Origin: JADLAT01 sp964348795
GTDB taxonomy: Bacteria; Pseudomonadota; Alphaproteobacteria; Micavibrionales; Micavibrionaceae
NCBI GenBank assembly: GCA_964348795.1
Contig: CAYGDY010000001.1
Coordinates: forward strand, 207,152 to 271,151
DNA length: 64,000 nt
Direction of reading: 5' to 3'
Shown: positions 32,414 to 41,324 of the stretch, one piece after another
How the letters are laid out: each line of letters starts with the position of its first letter
Position numbering within the stretch: the first letter of the stretch is position 1
The notes under the pieces: model-generated
Database searches by the model: none
The model's input: only the letters and a program-made list of their open reading frames with translations
What the model was told of the DNA's origin: nothing
Made by a program: the position numbers and the translations under genes

Positions 32414-33470
32414 ACGACAATGTCTGTTTTAGGCCTTCTTCCCCCGAAAAATCAACCCCGATATCATCAAAAAATATTTTGAGTGGTGATAAAAGCGGAT
32501 CATGCAAGGCGGTTTTAATATAATTTTCAAGGCGTGGGATATGGGCCAGATATTGGGTTTTTCCCTCTCCCGCGAGCTTTATAAATTGCCCGATGACCCT
32601 GCAATGAAACTGCGTCCCGAGCACACGGTACCAGCGCTGGAAGGTTTCATCATACCGCCCAAGGATTTTGGTGCGTATCTCTTCCGGCACGTCCCGCCGC
32701 GCATCTTCCAGAAAATTGACCAGATCATAGGGCACTGGACCGATCATGGCCCCCTGAAAATCCAGCAGGCCGCATTGTTTAAGGCCAGTACGTCCTTCCA
32801 AAAACATCAGATTATCGGCATGAAAATCCACATGCAAAAACCCTTGCGGGCAAGGCGGAAGGGATTGTTCTATGACCTTCCAAATCCGGAGATACTCAAC
32901 CACTTCTCCGTCATCCCGTTGAAAAACGGGATCCATGGATTCCCGCCGCAGTCTACCCCGTGCCTCGACACGGGGCGGAAATGACGTTAAAAAGGGCACA
33001 TAATACTCCAGCACATAGCAATGGCGCGTATGCACGTGAGAGTCATAATAGCGCGGCAGGTCCGGCAGATTTTTTTGCGAAGCCAGATGGTCCAGCACTT
33101 CCGCGCCGCGTTCATATATTTGTTCTGGATTCCCGCCTTCGCGGGAATGACGAGACAATAGGTTTCCAAACGACACATCCCCGAAATCTTCAAGAATAAG
33201 ATAACCGTGCGCCAAATCCTGTGCCAATATTTCAGGCGCAGACAAGCCCACAGAACGGAGCCAATCCGCAATCCGGAGAAAGTCTCCCATCTTATGCCCT
33301 GTCATGGCGTGCGGCGAAGAATCGGGCACAGACTCCATCAAAACACCGTTTTGAGAATTTCCGGAGATCCGAAAATATCGCCTGAGGGAAGAATCCTGTC
33401 CTAACGGCGAAACAATCTTCCAGCCGTGTTTTTCCAAAAAGCAGGCCCGCACCTCAGGGTCAAACATCAT
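32403..33470 (-). CDS. amgK: AmgK-like sugar kinase / phosphotransferase with two repeat insertions
   Basis: An aminoglycoside-phosphotransferase-fold kinase of 355 residues, similar to AmgK, which phosphorylates N-acetylmuramate/N-acetylglucosamine for cell-wall recycling. Key motifs: 'FLHVDFHADNLMFLEG' (catalytic loop) and 'CGLLDFQGAMIGPVPYDLVN' (metal site), then 'LEDARRDVPEE'. Two segments are translated palindromic repeats: residues about 106-117 ('SRHSREGGNPEQ') and about 162-187. Neither hits the catalytic loop, and without them the length is close to the family norm. The ATG overlaps the cckA stop, so they are coupled. No murU partner is next to it here, so the substrate remains an inference. 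Confidence 0.85.
   Translation of the reverse strand: MMFDPEVRACFLEKHGWKIVSPLGQDSSLRRYFRISGNSQNGVLMESVPDSSPHAMTGHKMGDFLRIADWLRSVGLSAPEILAQDLAHGYLILEDFGDVSFGNLLSRHSREGGNPEQIYERGAEVLDHLASQKNLPDLPRYYDSHVHTRHCYVLEYYVPFLTSFPPRVEARGRLRRESMDPVFQRDDGEVVEYLRIWKVIEQSLPPCPQGFLHVDFHADNLMFLEGRTGLKQCGLLDFQGAMIGPVPYDLVNFLEDARRDVPEEIRTKILGRYDETFQRWYRVLGTQFHCRVIGQFIKLAGEGKTQYLAHIPRLENYIKTALHDPLLSPLKIFFDDIGVDFSGEEGLKQTLSLSS
32909..32986. repeat. Class C palindromic repeat inside amgK (26 codons)
   Basis: CGTCATCCCGTTG...CGGGATCCATGG followed by ATTCCCGCC...GGCGGAAATGACG. It is exactly 78 bases, so the reading frame is kept. Confidence 0.88.
33124..33152. repeat. Short class C repeat inside amgK
   Basis: ATTCCCGC-CTTC-GCGGGAAT hairpin ending in GACG. 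It matches the right half of the intergenic copy at 14438-14504 and encodes 'RHSREGGNP' on the gene strand. Confidence 0.85.
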
Positions 33471-35986
33471 CCCGCCAGAACCTCTTTGACCTTGGCGGCC
33501 AGTTGTTTGAGCGTAAAGGGCTTGGGCAGGAAAAAAATATTCTCGCCCATATGGTCTTTGAGTTTATCCTCGGTATAGCCGGACATGAAGATGATCTTCA
33601 AATGCGGGCTGGTCTGGCGCATACGCTGGGCCAATGTCGGCCCATCCATAATCGGCATGACGACATCGGTAATGAGCAGATCAATTTTTTTATTCTCGGC
33701 CCGCTCCATGACGGCCAGCGCGCTTTCTCCACTGTCGGCGGTCAGGACTTCGTAGCCCTTGTTGCTCAAAGCCCGTTGGGAGAACGTCCGCACGGCGTCT
33801 TCGTCCTCCACCAGCAAAATACGCTCCGAACCCGTCAGATCTTTTGTCTCATCGGCTTCAGGGGTTTCCTTGGCAATGGCCTCGTCCTGTTCGAGTTCGC
33901 TGGCGCGGGGCAGGTAAATATAAAAGGTTGTGCCCTGATCCACTTCGCTTTGCACGTCCAAAAAGCCACCTGTCTGGCGGATGATTCCGTACACGGTGGC
34001 AAGGCCCAGCCCCGTTCCCTCCCCGACTTCCTTGGTGGTAAAGAACGGCTCGAAAATACGGGTAAGATTTTTTTTTGGAATTCCACATCCCGTATCCGAA
34101 ACCTTGATCAAAATCCAGTGCCCGGGCGGGAGTTCCTCCGCAACCAGCTCCTGCGGTTTTCTGTTGGTAAAATTCTCTGTTTCAATCAGCAAGCGCGCGC
34201 CCGCCGTCTTTTTGGCATCCATCGCGTCACGGGCATTCACGGCCAGATTGATGAGCACCTGCTCCATCTGGCCTTCATCCACCTTCACAAGACCCAGATT
34301 TTGTCCGTGCACAAGATCCAGCTCCACACTCGCCCCAATCAAGCGGCGCAAAAGATGGGACAACTCCGTTAAAATTTCACTGATATCATGGACCCGTGGC
34401 CGCAAGGTTTGTTGACGGGAAAACGCCAAAAGCTGACGCACCAGATTGGCCGCCCTGTTTGAATTTTGCTTGATCTGCATAATATCGCTAAAGGACGGAT
34501 CACCAGGTTTATGGCGAAGGAGAAGCAAATCGGAAAACCCGATGATGGCGGTCAAAAGATTGTTGAAGTCGTGGGCCACCCCGCCTGCAAGCTGTCCTAT
34601 CGCCTGCATCTTCTGGGATTGGACAAACTGAGCCTCCAATGCTTTTTTCTCGGAAAGATCAATGAAATGAAGAACGGTGTTCCCACCAGCCCGAAATTTG
34701 CGGGCGTGCATCTGGGTTTCGATCAGGCCCTTCTCGCCTTTCAAGGAAACTTCCATGGGTGCGCCCAGCTGTTGCCCCTGCTCGATCCGGCCCATGGCGG
34801 ACAAAACAGGCTCCCTGTTTTCTTCTCCCAAAAGCGACTCAAAGGATACGCCTTCAAGATGTTCGATCACCTGCCCCAGCATCGTGGCAAAGGCCGCATT
34901 ACAATCTTCAATGATCCCCTTGTGATCCAGCAGGATAATCCCGAGCGGGGCCTCGTCGAAAAAGCGCTGAAAACGGTCTTCGGAGGCCTTGAGGGCCAAA
35001 GACATTTCCCGCTCCGCCGTCTTGTCATAGACCACAGCGCGCGTTCGGACTTTTCCGTCAGATTCCTTGACGATGACCTGATTGATGGACGCCAGAAAAA
35101 TTTTCCCTCCACGCCCTTTCATCTGCACATCTACAATCTGGCGCGTTTTAGCGTCCTCTGTCAGATCATAGGGGTTGGTATGCGGGGGCGGTTCAACCAG
35201 ATAAGTATGCAAGGTCCCGCCATCCAGAAGCGCTTGCAGATCCTCTCCCACCCAACGGGCAAAGGTCGCGTTAGCAAAAACGAAACGCCCTGTCTCGTCC
35301 ACAGAGAAAAAGCCGACAGGCGCGTTATCGGTAAAATCAATCAGTTTTTCCCGCTCGGCCCGAATGGCGGTGTCTGTCCTGTGTTTCTGGGTCACATCGT
35401 CGATCCGCCAGTGGATATGTCCCGCACGACCAGAAATAGGTTGCGCCGTCACAAGCAGGTACAGCTCCTGATCCCCGACCTTCGAGAAGATCTCCGCAGA
35501 ATCGGAAAGCCCCCGATGGGCTTGCTCCGACAGAAGCCTGAAATGGGCAAAGCCTTCGGGATTATTCTCGAAGAGAGACGCCAGACTGTTATAGGTCGGC
35601 GGCCCGACAATCGTACAAAGTCTTTCAAATTTCTGGTTGTAGTACAGCGCATTATCCACACTGTCTGTGATGAGACGGGCCGCTCTGGAACCTTCCATTG
35701 CTTCACGGATCAATTCGATTTCCTTGCTCCGCGCCAGATTGAGTCTCAAGGCGAAATACAAAAGCATACCGGACAGGCCGATCACCACCATCACCAGCGC
35801 AATCAAAACCTGCTGGGACTTTTCAATGGAAAGTCCTGCAAACACCAGCAAGCCCGCCGCCATCAACACCAGCACAATCGTCAGATAAAAAAACAATTTA
35901 CAGGATTTTGTGACAGCCGATACGACCGGTGCAGTCTGACCGTTTTTATGATAGCGTGATATAAACTCGGAATGATCCAGTGTCAT
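33467..35986 (-). CDS. cckA: Cell-cycle hybrid histidine kinase CckA
   Basis: Central kinase of the alphaproteobacterial cell cycle. It sends phosphate through ChpT to CtrA and CpdR. The 839-residue protein has two membrane helices (about 31-52 and 60-82), PAS domains, the HisKA 'AGGVAHDFNNLLTAIIGFSD' with phospho-His at about 472, an ATPase domain ('GCGIPKKNLTRIFEPFFTTK', 'GEGTGLGLATVYGIIRQTGG') and a C-terminal receiver with the phospho-Asp at about 774 in 'LLITDVVMPIMDG'. The 'DIMQIKQNSNRAANLVRQLL' stretch is diagnostic. ATG 35986 was chosen; a TTG start at 36013 is possible. It overlaps amgK. No SD is obvious. Confidence 0.95.
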   Translation of the reverse strand: MTLDHSEFISRYHKNGQTAPVVSAVTKSCKLFFYLTIVLVLMAAGLLVFAGLSIEKSQQVLIALVMVVIGLSGMLLYFALRLNLARSKEIELIREAMEGSRAARLITDSVDNALYYNQKFERLCTIVGPPTYNSLASLFENNPEGFAHFRLLSEQAHRGLSDSAEIFSKVGDQELYLLVTAQPISGRAGHIHWRIDDVTQKHRTDTAIRAEREKLIDFTDNAPVGFFSVDETGRFVFANATFARWVGEDLQALLDGGTLHTYLVEPPPHTNPYDLTEDAKTRQIVDVQMKGRGGKIFLASINQVIVKESDGKVRTRAVVYDKTAEREMSLALKASEDRFQRFFDEAPLGIILLDHKGIIEDCNAAFATMLGQVIEHLEGVSFESLLGEENREPVLSAMGRIEQGQQLGAPMEVSLKGEKGLIETQMHARKFRAGGNTVLHFIDLSEKKALEAQFVQSQKMQAIGQLAGGVAHDFNNLLTAIIGFSDLLLLRHKPGDPSFSDIMQIKQNSNRAANLVRQLLAFSRQQTLRPRVHDISEILTELSHLLRRLIGASVELDLVHGQNLGLVKVDEGQMEQVLINLAVNARDAMDAKKTAGARLLIETENFTNRKPQELVAEELPPGHWILIKVSDTGCGIPKKNLTRIFEPFFTTKEVGEGTGLGLATVYGIIRQTGGFLDVQSEVDQGTTFYIYLPRASELEQDEAIAKETPEADETKDLTGSERILLVEDEDAVRTFSQRALSNKGYEVLTADSGESALAVMERAENKKIDLLITDVVMPIMDGPTLAQRMRQTSPHLKIIFMSGYTEDKLKDHMGENIFFLPKPFTLKQLAAKVKEVLAG

Positions 35987-36055
35987 AGTGCGGAATATGC
36001 CACAAATGGGCAAAATTGAATAGCCAATTCAGTTGCAATCATTATACTTTCAGGG

Positions 36056-37705
36056 ATGAAAACGAAAACAGGCGGACAGATTCTTGTTGCAACACTGGCC
36101 CTGCACGGTGTGCCCCGCATCTCCTGTGTGGCCGGCGAAAGCTACCTGCCCGTTCTGGACGCCCTCTACCAGCATCCCACGATCCAGACCATCACCTGCC
36201 GGCATGAGGGGGAAGCGGCCTTTATGGCCGAAAGCTGGGGAAAACTGACGGGGGAAGCGGGCGTGTGCATGGTCACGCGGGGACCAGGGGCCACTAATGC
36301 CGCCATCGGTGTCCACACCGCCATGCAGGATTCCACTCCCCTTGTGTTGTTTGTGGGTCAAGTCTCCCGCGCTGACAAGGGACGGGAATCGTTTCAGGAA
36401 TTCGACACCGCATCTGCCTTTACCCCGTGGGCGAAAGAGGCATTTGACATTGTACACGTGGAGGATATCGCAGGAGCTGTCACCCACGCATTGTATATCG
36501 CGCAATCAGGCCGGAATGGACCCGTTGTGGTGGGCCTACCGGAAGACATCCTCAGTGAGGTTTGTCATTTCCAAGAGATGACAAACCCGCCTCCTGTTTT
36601 TCCTCTCGCGCATGGAAAAGAGTTTGCGGATATTATAACGCTTTTAAAATCTGCCAAAAATCCTTTGATCATCGCTGGCGGGCACGGCTGGCATGATGAA
36701 ACCTGCTCTGCGCTGGAGCGTTTCACGCGCCATACGCATATTCCGATTCTGGCCGCATGGCGCAGGCATGATCTGCTCTCTTCCCGCAATCCGTATTTTG
36801 GCGGAGAACTGGGGATGGGGGCCAACCCCGCCCTTGTCAAAGCCATACAAAATGAATGCGACCTCCTCCTTGTGATCGGGGCACGGCTGGATGAATGCAC
36901 GGTGCAGGGCTATAGTTTGCTCGACATTCCAACGCCCAGACAAACCCTGATCCACTTGTATCCTTCCACGCAGGAGATGGGGAAAGTCTATACCCCGACC
37001 CTCGGGATCTCTTGCGAGATCAACTGTACCGTTGAACATCTTTCTTCTTTGGCATGCAAGACAGAGTGGCCTGAATGGCAGGCGTGGGGGCAACGCATCA
37101 ACGTCCTGTATCAAAACTGGACCGCTCTGCCCGCCCCCCAGCCTTGGGATGGCGCAGATATGAACACCATAGTGTCCCATCTGAATGCGGTCTTGCCAGA
37201 CGATGCTATAATCACCAGCGATGCCGGCAATTTCAGTATCTGGCTGAGGCGCTTTCTCAAACACGGGCGGCCCGCCCGCATGCTCGCCCCCACAAGCGGT
37301 GCGATGGGCTACGGCGCGCCTTCTGCGTGCGCGTCTGCCCTCATCCATCCAAAGAGGACCGTTTTAGGATTCAGTGGGGATGGCGGGTTTATGATGACCG
37401 GCGTTCACGCCTTGGCCACCGCCCTCCAGCACAATGCCAAACCTGTTTTTATCGTCTGCAATAATGGCTTGTACGGCACGATCCGGATGCATCAGGACCG
37501 GACGTTTCCAGACCGCCCTCATGCAACCCACCTGCGCAATCCTGATTTTTCAGCGTTGGCGGAAAGTTACGGCGCTCTGGGTCTCAAGGTCCGCTCTGCG
37601 AAAGCGTTTCCTTCTGCGCTGGAAGGTGCAATGAAGGCGGATCGAGCAAGCGTCATTGAAGTCATGATGGACCCACGGCAACTTACGCCCGCCAGTACCG
37701 TATAA
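36056..37705 (+). CDS. Thiamine pyrophosphate-dependent enzyme (acetolactate-synthase-like)
   Basis: 549 residues with the three domains of the TPP enzyme family. The N-terminal domain has the catalytic Glu in 'CRHEGEAAFMAESWGKLTG' and 'TRGPGATNAAIGVHTAMQDS'. The central domain contains 'NPLIIAGGHGW'. The C-terminal TPP motif is 'GFSGDGGFMMTGVHAL', ending with 'VFIVCNNGLYGTIRM' (GDG-x-NN). It looks like acetolactate synthase large subunit or a decarboxylase/oxidase relative. No ilvN-type regulatory subunit or ilvC is adjacent, so an ALS role is doubtful. It is divergent from cckA with a short 69-bp intergenic region. Confidence 0.88.
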   Translation: MKTKTGGQILVATLALHGVPRISCVAGESYLPVLDALYQHPTIQTITCRHEGEAAFMAESWGKLTGEAGVCMVTRGPGATNAAIGVHTAMQDSTPLVLFVGQVSRADKGRESFQEFDTASAFTPWAKEAFDIVHVEDIAGAVTHALYIAQSGRNGPVVVGLPEDILSEVCHFQEMTNPPPVFPLAHGKEFADIITLLKSAKNPLIIAGGHGWHDETCSALERFTRHTHIPILAAWRRHDLLSSRNPYFGGELGMGANPALVKAIQNECDLLLVIGARLDECTVQGYSLLDIPTPRQTLIHLYPSTQEMGKVYTPTLGISCEINCTVEHLSSLACKTEWPEWQAWGQRINVLYQNWTALPAPQPWDGADMNTIVSHLNAVLPDDAIITSDAGNFSIWLRRFLKHGRPARMLAPTSGAMGYGAPSACASALIHPKRTVLGFSGDGGFMMTGVHALATALQHNAKPVFIVCNNGLYGTIRMHQDRTFPDRPHATHLRNPDFSALAESYGALGLKVRSAKAFPSALEGAMKADRASVIEVMMDPRQLTPASTV

Positions 37706-37717
37706 TACATCCCCTTG

Positions 37718-37805
37718 CGTCATTGCGAGGAAGCCTTAAGGGCTGACGAAGCAATCCAGTCTTTTTAATGGATCGCCACGCTCCGGATAGTCGCTCGCGA
37801 TGACG
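37718..37805. repeat. Class B palindromic repeat
   Basis: CGTCATTGCGAGGAAGCC ... GTCGCTCGCGATGACG with GAAGCAATCCAG / CTGGATCG-like inner part. It lies between the convergent TPP enzyme and flhB genes. Confidence 0.88.
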
Positions 37806-37838
37806 GGGAATATGACATTTCTACGACAGAGAGTCTTT

Positions 37839-38915
37839 TCACCGTAACTTCCCCTTCATCTTGAACACATAGGAAATGACCTCCGCCACAGCCTTGTACT
37901 GTTCCGGCGGAATGGTTTCATCCACCTCCACCGTGTCATAGAGCGTACGGGCCAACGGCTTGTTTTCAAACAGGATAATATCATGCGCCTTGGCCACTTC
38001 CCTGATCCGCAAGGCCAGATCATCCACCCCCTTGGCGATACATTGCGGGGCTTCCATCGTTTCGGGATCGTATTTCAACGCAATGGAATAGTGTGTCGGG
38101 TTTGTAATCACGACATCAGCCTGCGGCACGGCCTGCATCATGCGTTTGCGTGCCTTTTCCGCCCGCAATTGCCGCAGGCGCCCCTTCACATGCGGATCGC
38201 CTTCGGACTGCTTGTATTCATCCTTGATCTCCTGCTTGCTCATTCGCATTTTTTTGGAATACTCGAAGCGTTGATAAACCAGATCAATCCCCGCTACCAC
38301 CATCAGCACCATCAAAATTCCAATCATCAGGCGCACAATGAGAGTCTGGATTTCCGCAAGCAAGGCCTCCATCGGCAAGCCAATCAGATGCTCAAACTTG
38401 TCGAAATAGGGATATAAGATTATAGTCCCCACCGTGCCCACTACCGAGATTTTTATCACCCCCTTGGCAAATTCCACGACGGAACGCAGGGAAAACAAGC
38501 GAGAAAATCCTTTCATCGGAGAGACTTTGCTCCAGTCCAGCTGAATGACTTCAGGTGCAAAAATCGGCCCGACCTGTAGAAAGGGGGGCAGAAACGCGGC
38601 CAAAGACAACAAGAGCATGGGCAAGGCCATCAGTTTCATGACCTCCCCGAACCCATCCACAAGAAGGATTTTTAGGCCGCCGCCTGTCGCGGACAGAACA
38701 TCCACCCGCTCGATATAGCTACGCAACAAGGCAGACAGACCGGTAAACATGGAAGGCATCACAGCTGAAATAATTATCGTGCCCATCAACAGCATGGCCC
38801 AGTTATTGACCTCGCGGGACAGCGCCACCTGCCCTTTCTTGCGGGCCTCCTCTACCTTTTTCGGGGTAGGGTCTTCGGTTTTTTGGGAATCATCGGTCTG
38901 GGAATCTTCCGCCAT
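37839..38915 (-). CDS. flhB: Flagellar export apparatus protein FlhB
   Basis: Substrate-specificity switch of the flagellar type III export gate. The 358-residue protein has four membrane helices in the N-terminal half and a cytoplasmic domain with the autocleavage motif Asn-Pro-Thr-His at about 272-275 ('VVITNPTHYSIALKYDPETM'). The end 'IPPEQYKAVAEVISYVFKMK' is normal. N-terminal 'DDSQKTEDPTPKKVEEARKKG' is the family entry signature. It is downstream of fliR (6-bp gap) in the minus-strand rod/export operon. A shorter paralogue of its C-terminal domain is encoded at 41325. Confidence 0.97.
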   Translation of the reverse strand: MAEDSQTDDSQKTEDPTPKKVEEARKKGQVALSREVNNWAMLLMGTIIISAVMPSMFTGLSALLRSYIERVDVLSATGGGLKILLVDGFGEVMKLMALPMLLLSLAAFLPPFLQVGPIFAPEVIQLDWSKVSPMKGFSRLFSLRSVVEFAKGVIKISVVGTVGTIILYPYFDKFEHLIGLPMEALLAEIQTLIVRLMIGILMVLMVVAGIDLVYQRFEYSKKMRMSKQEIKDEYKQSEGDPHVKGRLRQLRAEKARKRMMQAVPQADVVITNPTHYSIALKYDPETMEAPQCIAKGVDDLALRIREVAKAHDIILFENKPLARTLYDTVEVDETIPPEQYKAVAEVISYVFKMKGKLR

Positions 38916-38921
38916 CGCGCC

Positions 38922-39701
38922 TCAGCCCCCCGCCGCACGAAAGAAGAAGACCATCCCGTCCTGAAACTGACTGGCCCAATAGATCAGGCCCGCAGACAGC
39001 ACAATCATCAGCAGGACAATCGACAGGAAAATCTGGAGCGGCAGAGCAATCATAAAGACCTGAATCTGCGGCATTAGACGGGACAGCACCCCCATACCGG
39101 CATAGAGAAGGAGCGTCATGACCAGAAACGGACTGGCAATTTTAACCCCGACAGCAAAGCTGGCCGAAATCGCCCGTGCCATCAAATCCGCCATGGAACC
39201 TGAATCCGGCACCGCGCCCACAGGAAAGAGTTCATAACTCTCGACAATCCCTGTAAAAAGCAGGTGATGTAACTGTGTGGCAAACAAAAACACCACGCCC
39301 GTGACCGATAAAAACGCGCCCATAATGGACCCTTGCGCCGCCATAGACGGGTTGAACACCTGCGCATTTCCAAGGCTGGAAGAAATAGACACCACCATCC
39401 CCGCCGTATCGAGCGCCGTCATCAGCATCCGCGCCATCGTGCCAAACAGTGCCCCGATGACGAATTCCATCAAGATCAGCATAAAAAGCCCGATCGTGTG
39501 AGGCATGGGGCTGGGCATAAAGGACATCGTGAGGGGGAACAGGGCAAAGGTAAAAGCCAGCGCGACATGAAGCCGGATTTTCATAGAAATAAAAGAATCC
39601 CCCACGCCTGGCATGATCATAATGGCCGTGCCCAGCCGTACAAAAGTGAGCATAAACGCCAGAACGCTCGTGGTTAAAAACTGTTCCAGCACGCTTTGCA
39701 T
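38922..39701 (-). CDS. fliR: Flagellar biosynthetic protein FliR
   Basis: Part of the FliPQR export channel. 259 residues with several hydrophobic helices ('VLAFMLTFVRLGTAIMIMPGVG', 'LFMLILMEFVIGALFGTMAR') and the family loop 'DTAGMVVSISSSLGNAQVFNP'. The length is normal. It sits between fliQ (12-bp gap) and flhB (6-bp gap), the canonical order fliQ-fliR-flhB. No anomalies seen. Confidence 0.96.
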   Translation of the reverse strand: MQSVLEQFLTTSVLAFMLTFVRLGTAIMIMPGVGDSFISMKIRLHVALAFTFALFPLTMSFMPSPMPHTIGLFMLILMEFVIGALFGTMARMLMTALDTAGMVVSISSSLGNAQVFNPSMAAQGSIMGAFLSVTGVVFLFATQLHHLLFTGIVESYELFPVGAVPDSGSMADLMARAISASFAVGVKIASPFLVMTLLLYAGMGVLSRLMPQIQVFMIALPLQIFLSIVLLMIVLSAGLIYWASQFQDGMVFFFRAAGG

Positions 39702-39713
39702 GGTGGGTTTACC

Positions 39714-39980
39714 CTATTTCATCCCGATGATTTTATCCGCCAGCCCTTGCATAAACACCACGAGTACCTGCATCATCCACGGCAGGGTCAAAAACAGTGT
39801 CAGAAAAATCGCCAGAATTTTGGGGACGAACACCAACGTCATTTCCTGAATCTGCGTCAGGGCCTGCACCAAGGCAATGGCAACCCCCACAACCAGACCG
39901 ATGAGGAGCGTTGGCGCCCCGATCTGGATACAGATCAACAGCGCCTGCTTGGCAATATCAAGGACTTCGGCCTCATTCAT
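39714..39980 (-). CDS. fliQ: Flagellar biosynthetic protein FliQ
   Basis: 88-residue channel subunit with two membrane helices joined by a charged turn. 'LLIGLVVGVAIALVQALTQIQEMTLVFVPKILAIF' is the family pattern. It is followed by fliR. Upstream, a 9-bp perfect hairpin (40042-40062) lies between fliE and fliQ and may affect their relative expression. Confidence 0.96.
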   Translation of the reverse strand: MNEAEVLDIAKQALLICIQIGAPTLLIGLVVGVAIALVQALTQIQEMTLVFVPKILAIFLTLFLTLPWMMQVLVVFMQGLADKIIGMK

Positions 39981-40041
39981 TCCTGTAGCGTACCAGAAGG
40001 CGCGCCCCCCTTAAAACAGGTTTTTAGCGCTCATCCCCCGT

Positions 40042-40062
40042 CTTTTGCACATTGTGCAAAAG
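40042..40062 (-). promoter_or_regulatory. Perfect hairpin between fliE and fliQ
   Basis: CTTTTGCAC-ATT-GTGCAAAAG directly after the fliE stop. There is no T-run, so it is not a classical terminator. It may stabilise the 3' end of an flgBC-fliE message or be a protein-binding palindrome. Confidence 0.45.
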
Positions 40063-40063
40063 G

Positions 40064-40381
40064 TTACACGGGCATCCGCATGAGTTCCTGATAGGCGGCG
40101 ATGAGCTGATCCCGAATGGCCACAACGGTTTGCAGGGTAATTTCTGCCGCGCCCGCCGCCTGCACCACATCAGTGATATCGGCTTCCCCCGTCACGGCCT
40201 TGGCGGACATCTGCTCACTGGCTTTCAGGGTATCCAGAGACTCCGAGGCTTTCTGGCGCAGAAAATCAGAAAAGCTGACTCCGGCCTCTTCCGTCCCCGT
40301 GACAGGCGCGTTTTTGCCTAAATTCGCGGTATTAGAGTACGCGTTGATAGCGGCCGCCGGATTTCCAATTTTATCAACCAT
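40064..40381 (-). CDS. fliE: Flagellar hook-basal body complex protein FliE
   Basis: 105-residue junction protein between the MS ring and the rod. The conserved C-terminal half is 'AEITLQTVVAIRDQLIAAYQELMRMPV'. The middle has 'VSFSDFLRQKASESLDTLKASEQMS', the FliE helix. It follows flgC by 14 bases, as in the standard flgB-flgC-fliE operon. It is exported by the FliPQR-FlhAB gate encoded around it. Confidence 0.95.
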   Translation of the reverse strand: MVDKIGNPAAAINAYSNTANLGKNAPVTGTEEAGVSFSDFLRQKASESLDTLKASEQMSAKAVTGEADITDVVQAAGAAEITLQTVVAIRDQLIAAYQELMRMPV

Positions 40382-40395
40382 CTTTTGTGACTCCC

Positions 40396-40815
40396 TTAAC
40401 TTCTCAGCATATCAATTGTCCGGAGCAACATCGAGCGCGATTGTTCGATCATCCCCAGATTTGCCTCGTATGAACGCTGGGCTTCCCGCACGTCCATGAT
40501 TTCCACCAAACTGTTCAGATTTGGCATTTTGACATACCCTTCGGCATTGGCGGCGGGATGGCCTGGCATGTATTTCAGGGCAAACGGTGTTGTCTGGTCT
40601 ACACCGACCTTGTCTACCTTGACTTCCTGAACGCCACTTTTCTTATCCAGTTCGTTTTTGAAGGTGATCGTCTGCCTGCGGTACGGATCGGAGCCTGCCG
40701 TTTTACCTGTCGTGTCGGCATTGGCCACGTTCTCCGTGATCATCCGCACGCGGGCGCCCTGTGCTCGCATCCCGCTGGCCGAAACCTGTATCGCATTGAG
40801 TAATTCAGATCCCAT
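40396..40815 (-). CDS. flgC: Flagellar basal-body rod protein FlgC
   Basis: Proximal rod protein, 139 residues. It begins with the rod-protein signature 'LLNAIQVSASGMRAQGARVRMITENVANADT' (in outline) and ends with 'VEIMDVREAQRSYEANLGMI', the conserved C-terminal helix. Between flgB (27-bp gap) and fliE (14-bp gap), all minus strand. Normal length for the alphaproteobacterial form. Confidence 0.96.
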   Translation of the reverse strand: MGSELLNAIQVSASGMRAQGARVRMITENVANADTTGKTAGSDPYRRQTITFKNELDKKSGVQEVKVDKVGVDQTTPFALKYMPGHPAANAEGYVKMPNLNSLVEIMDVREAQRSYEANLGMIEQSRSMLLRTIDMLRS

Positions 40816-40842
40816 ACTATGCTCCCTTTTCGCTCTCTTGTC

Positions 40843-41262
40843 TTACCGGTTCGCGCCAATCGCAATTTTCAACAATGTCATGTTTTTCTGGTACAGTCCC
40901 GTGATGAGGTTGTAATCCACAATCGTTTGACCCGATTTCATCAGCTGTTCTTCCATCACGACCGCATTACCCACTGGCGCAACTTCATAGGTTTTCTTTT
41001 GTTTTTTCTCGCTGGCCTCTCCGGCTTCCTGTCCTGAAGCAGAGAGATGGCGGGCATCGGATGTGTCCAGACGGACGGACGGGCCTTTTTCGCTTGAAAT
41101 ATTTTTAACCAGCGCTCCAAAATCCATCGGCGCCAGATCCATCGGGCGGTAATTGGGGGTATCCGCATTGGCGATATTCTGCGCAATCAGACGCTGGCGC
41201 TGGTTCAGATAATCCATTTTCGCGCCCAAAGCCTGAAATAATCCGAGATTTTGTATTGTCAT
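40843..41262 (-). CDS. flgB: Flagellar basal-body rod protein FlgB
   Basis: Proximal rod protein, 139 residues. 'LGAKMDYLNQRQRLIAQNIANADTPNYRPMDL' in outline is the FlgB/FlgC N-terminal rod motif, and the C-terminal helix is 'MKSGQTIVDYNLITGLYQKN'. First gene of the minus-strand operon flgB-flgC-fliE-fliQ-fliR-flhB. The divergent flhX-like gene starts 62 bp away, so the short region between them must hold both promoters. Confidence 0.96.
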   Translation of the reverse strand: MTIQNLGLFQALGAKMDYLNQRQRLIAQNIANADTPNYRPMDLAPMDFGALVKNISSEKGPSVRLDTSDARHLSASGQEAGEASEKKQKKTYEVAPVGNAVVMEEQLMKSGQTIVDYNLITGLYQKNMTLLKIAIGANR

Positions 41263-41324
41263 GTCATTATGCCTTGCCGTAAAATGCTCTCACACCCCTT
41301 CTTCCATGCAGGACCCGTGCCACA

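Noticed and set aside
34466..35959. 497-aa plus-strand frame across cckA
   Set aside because: Antisense shadow of a high-GC gene with no motif or RBS.
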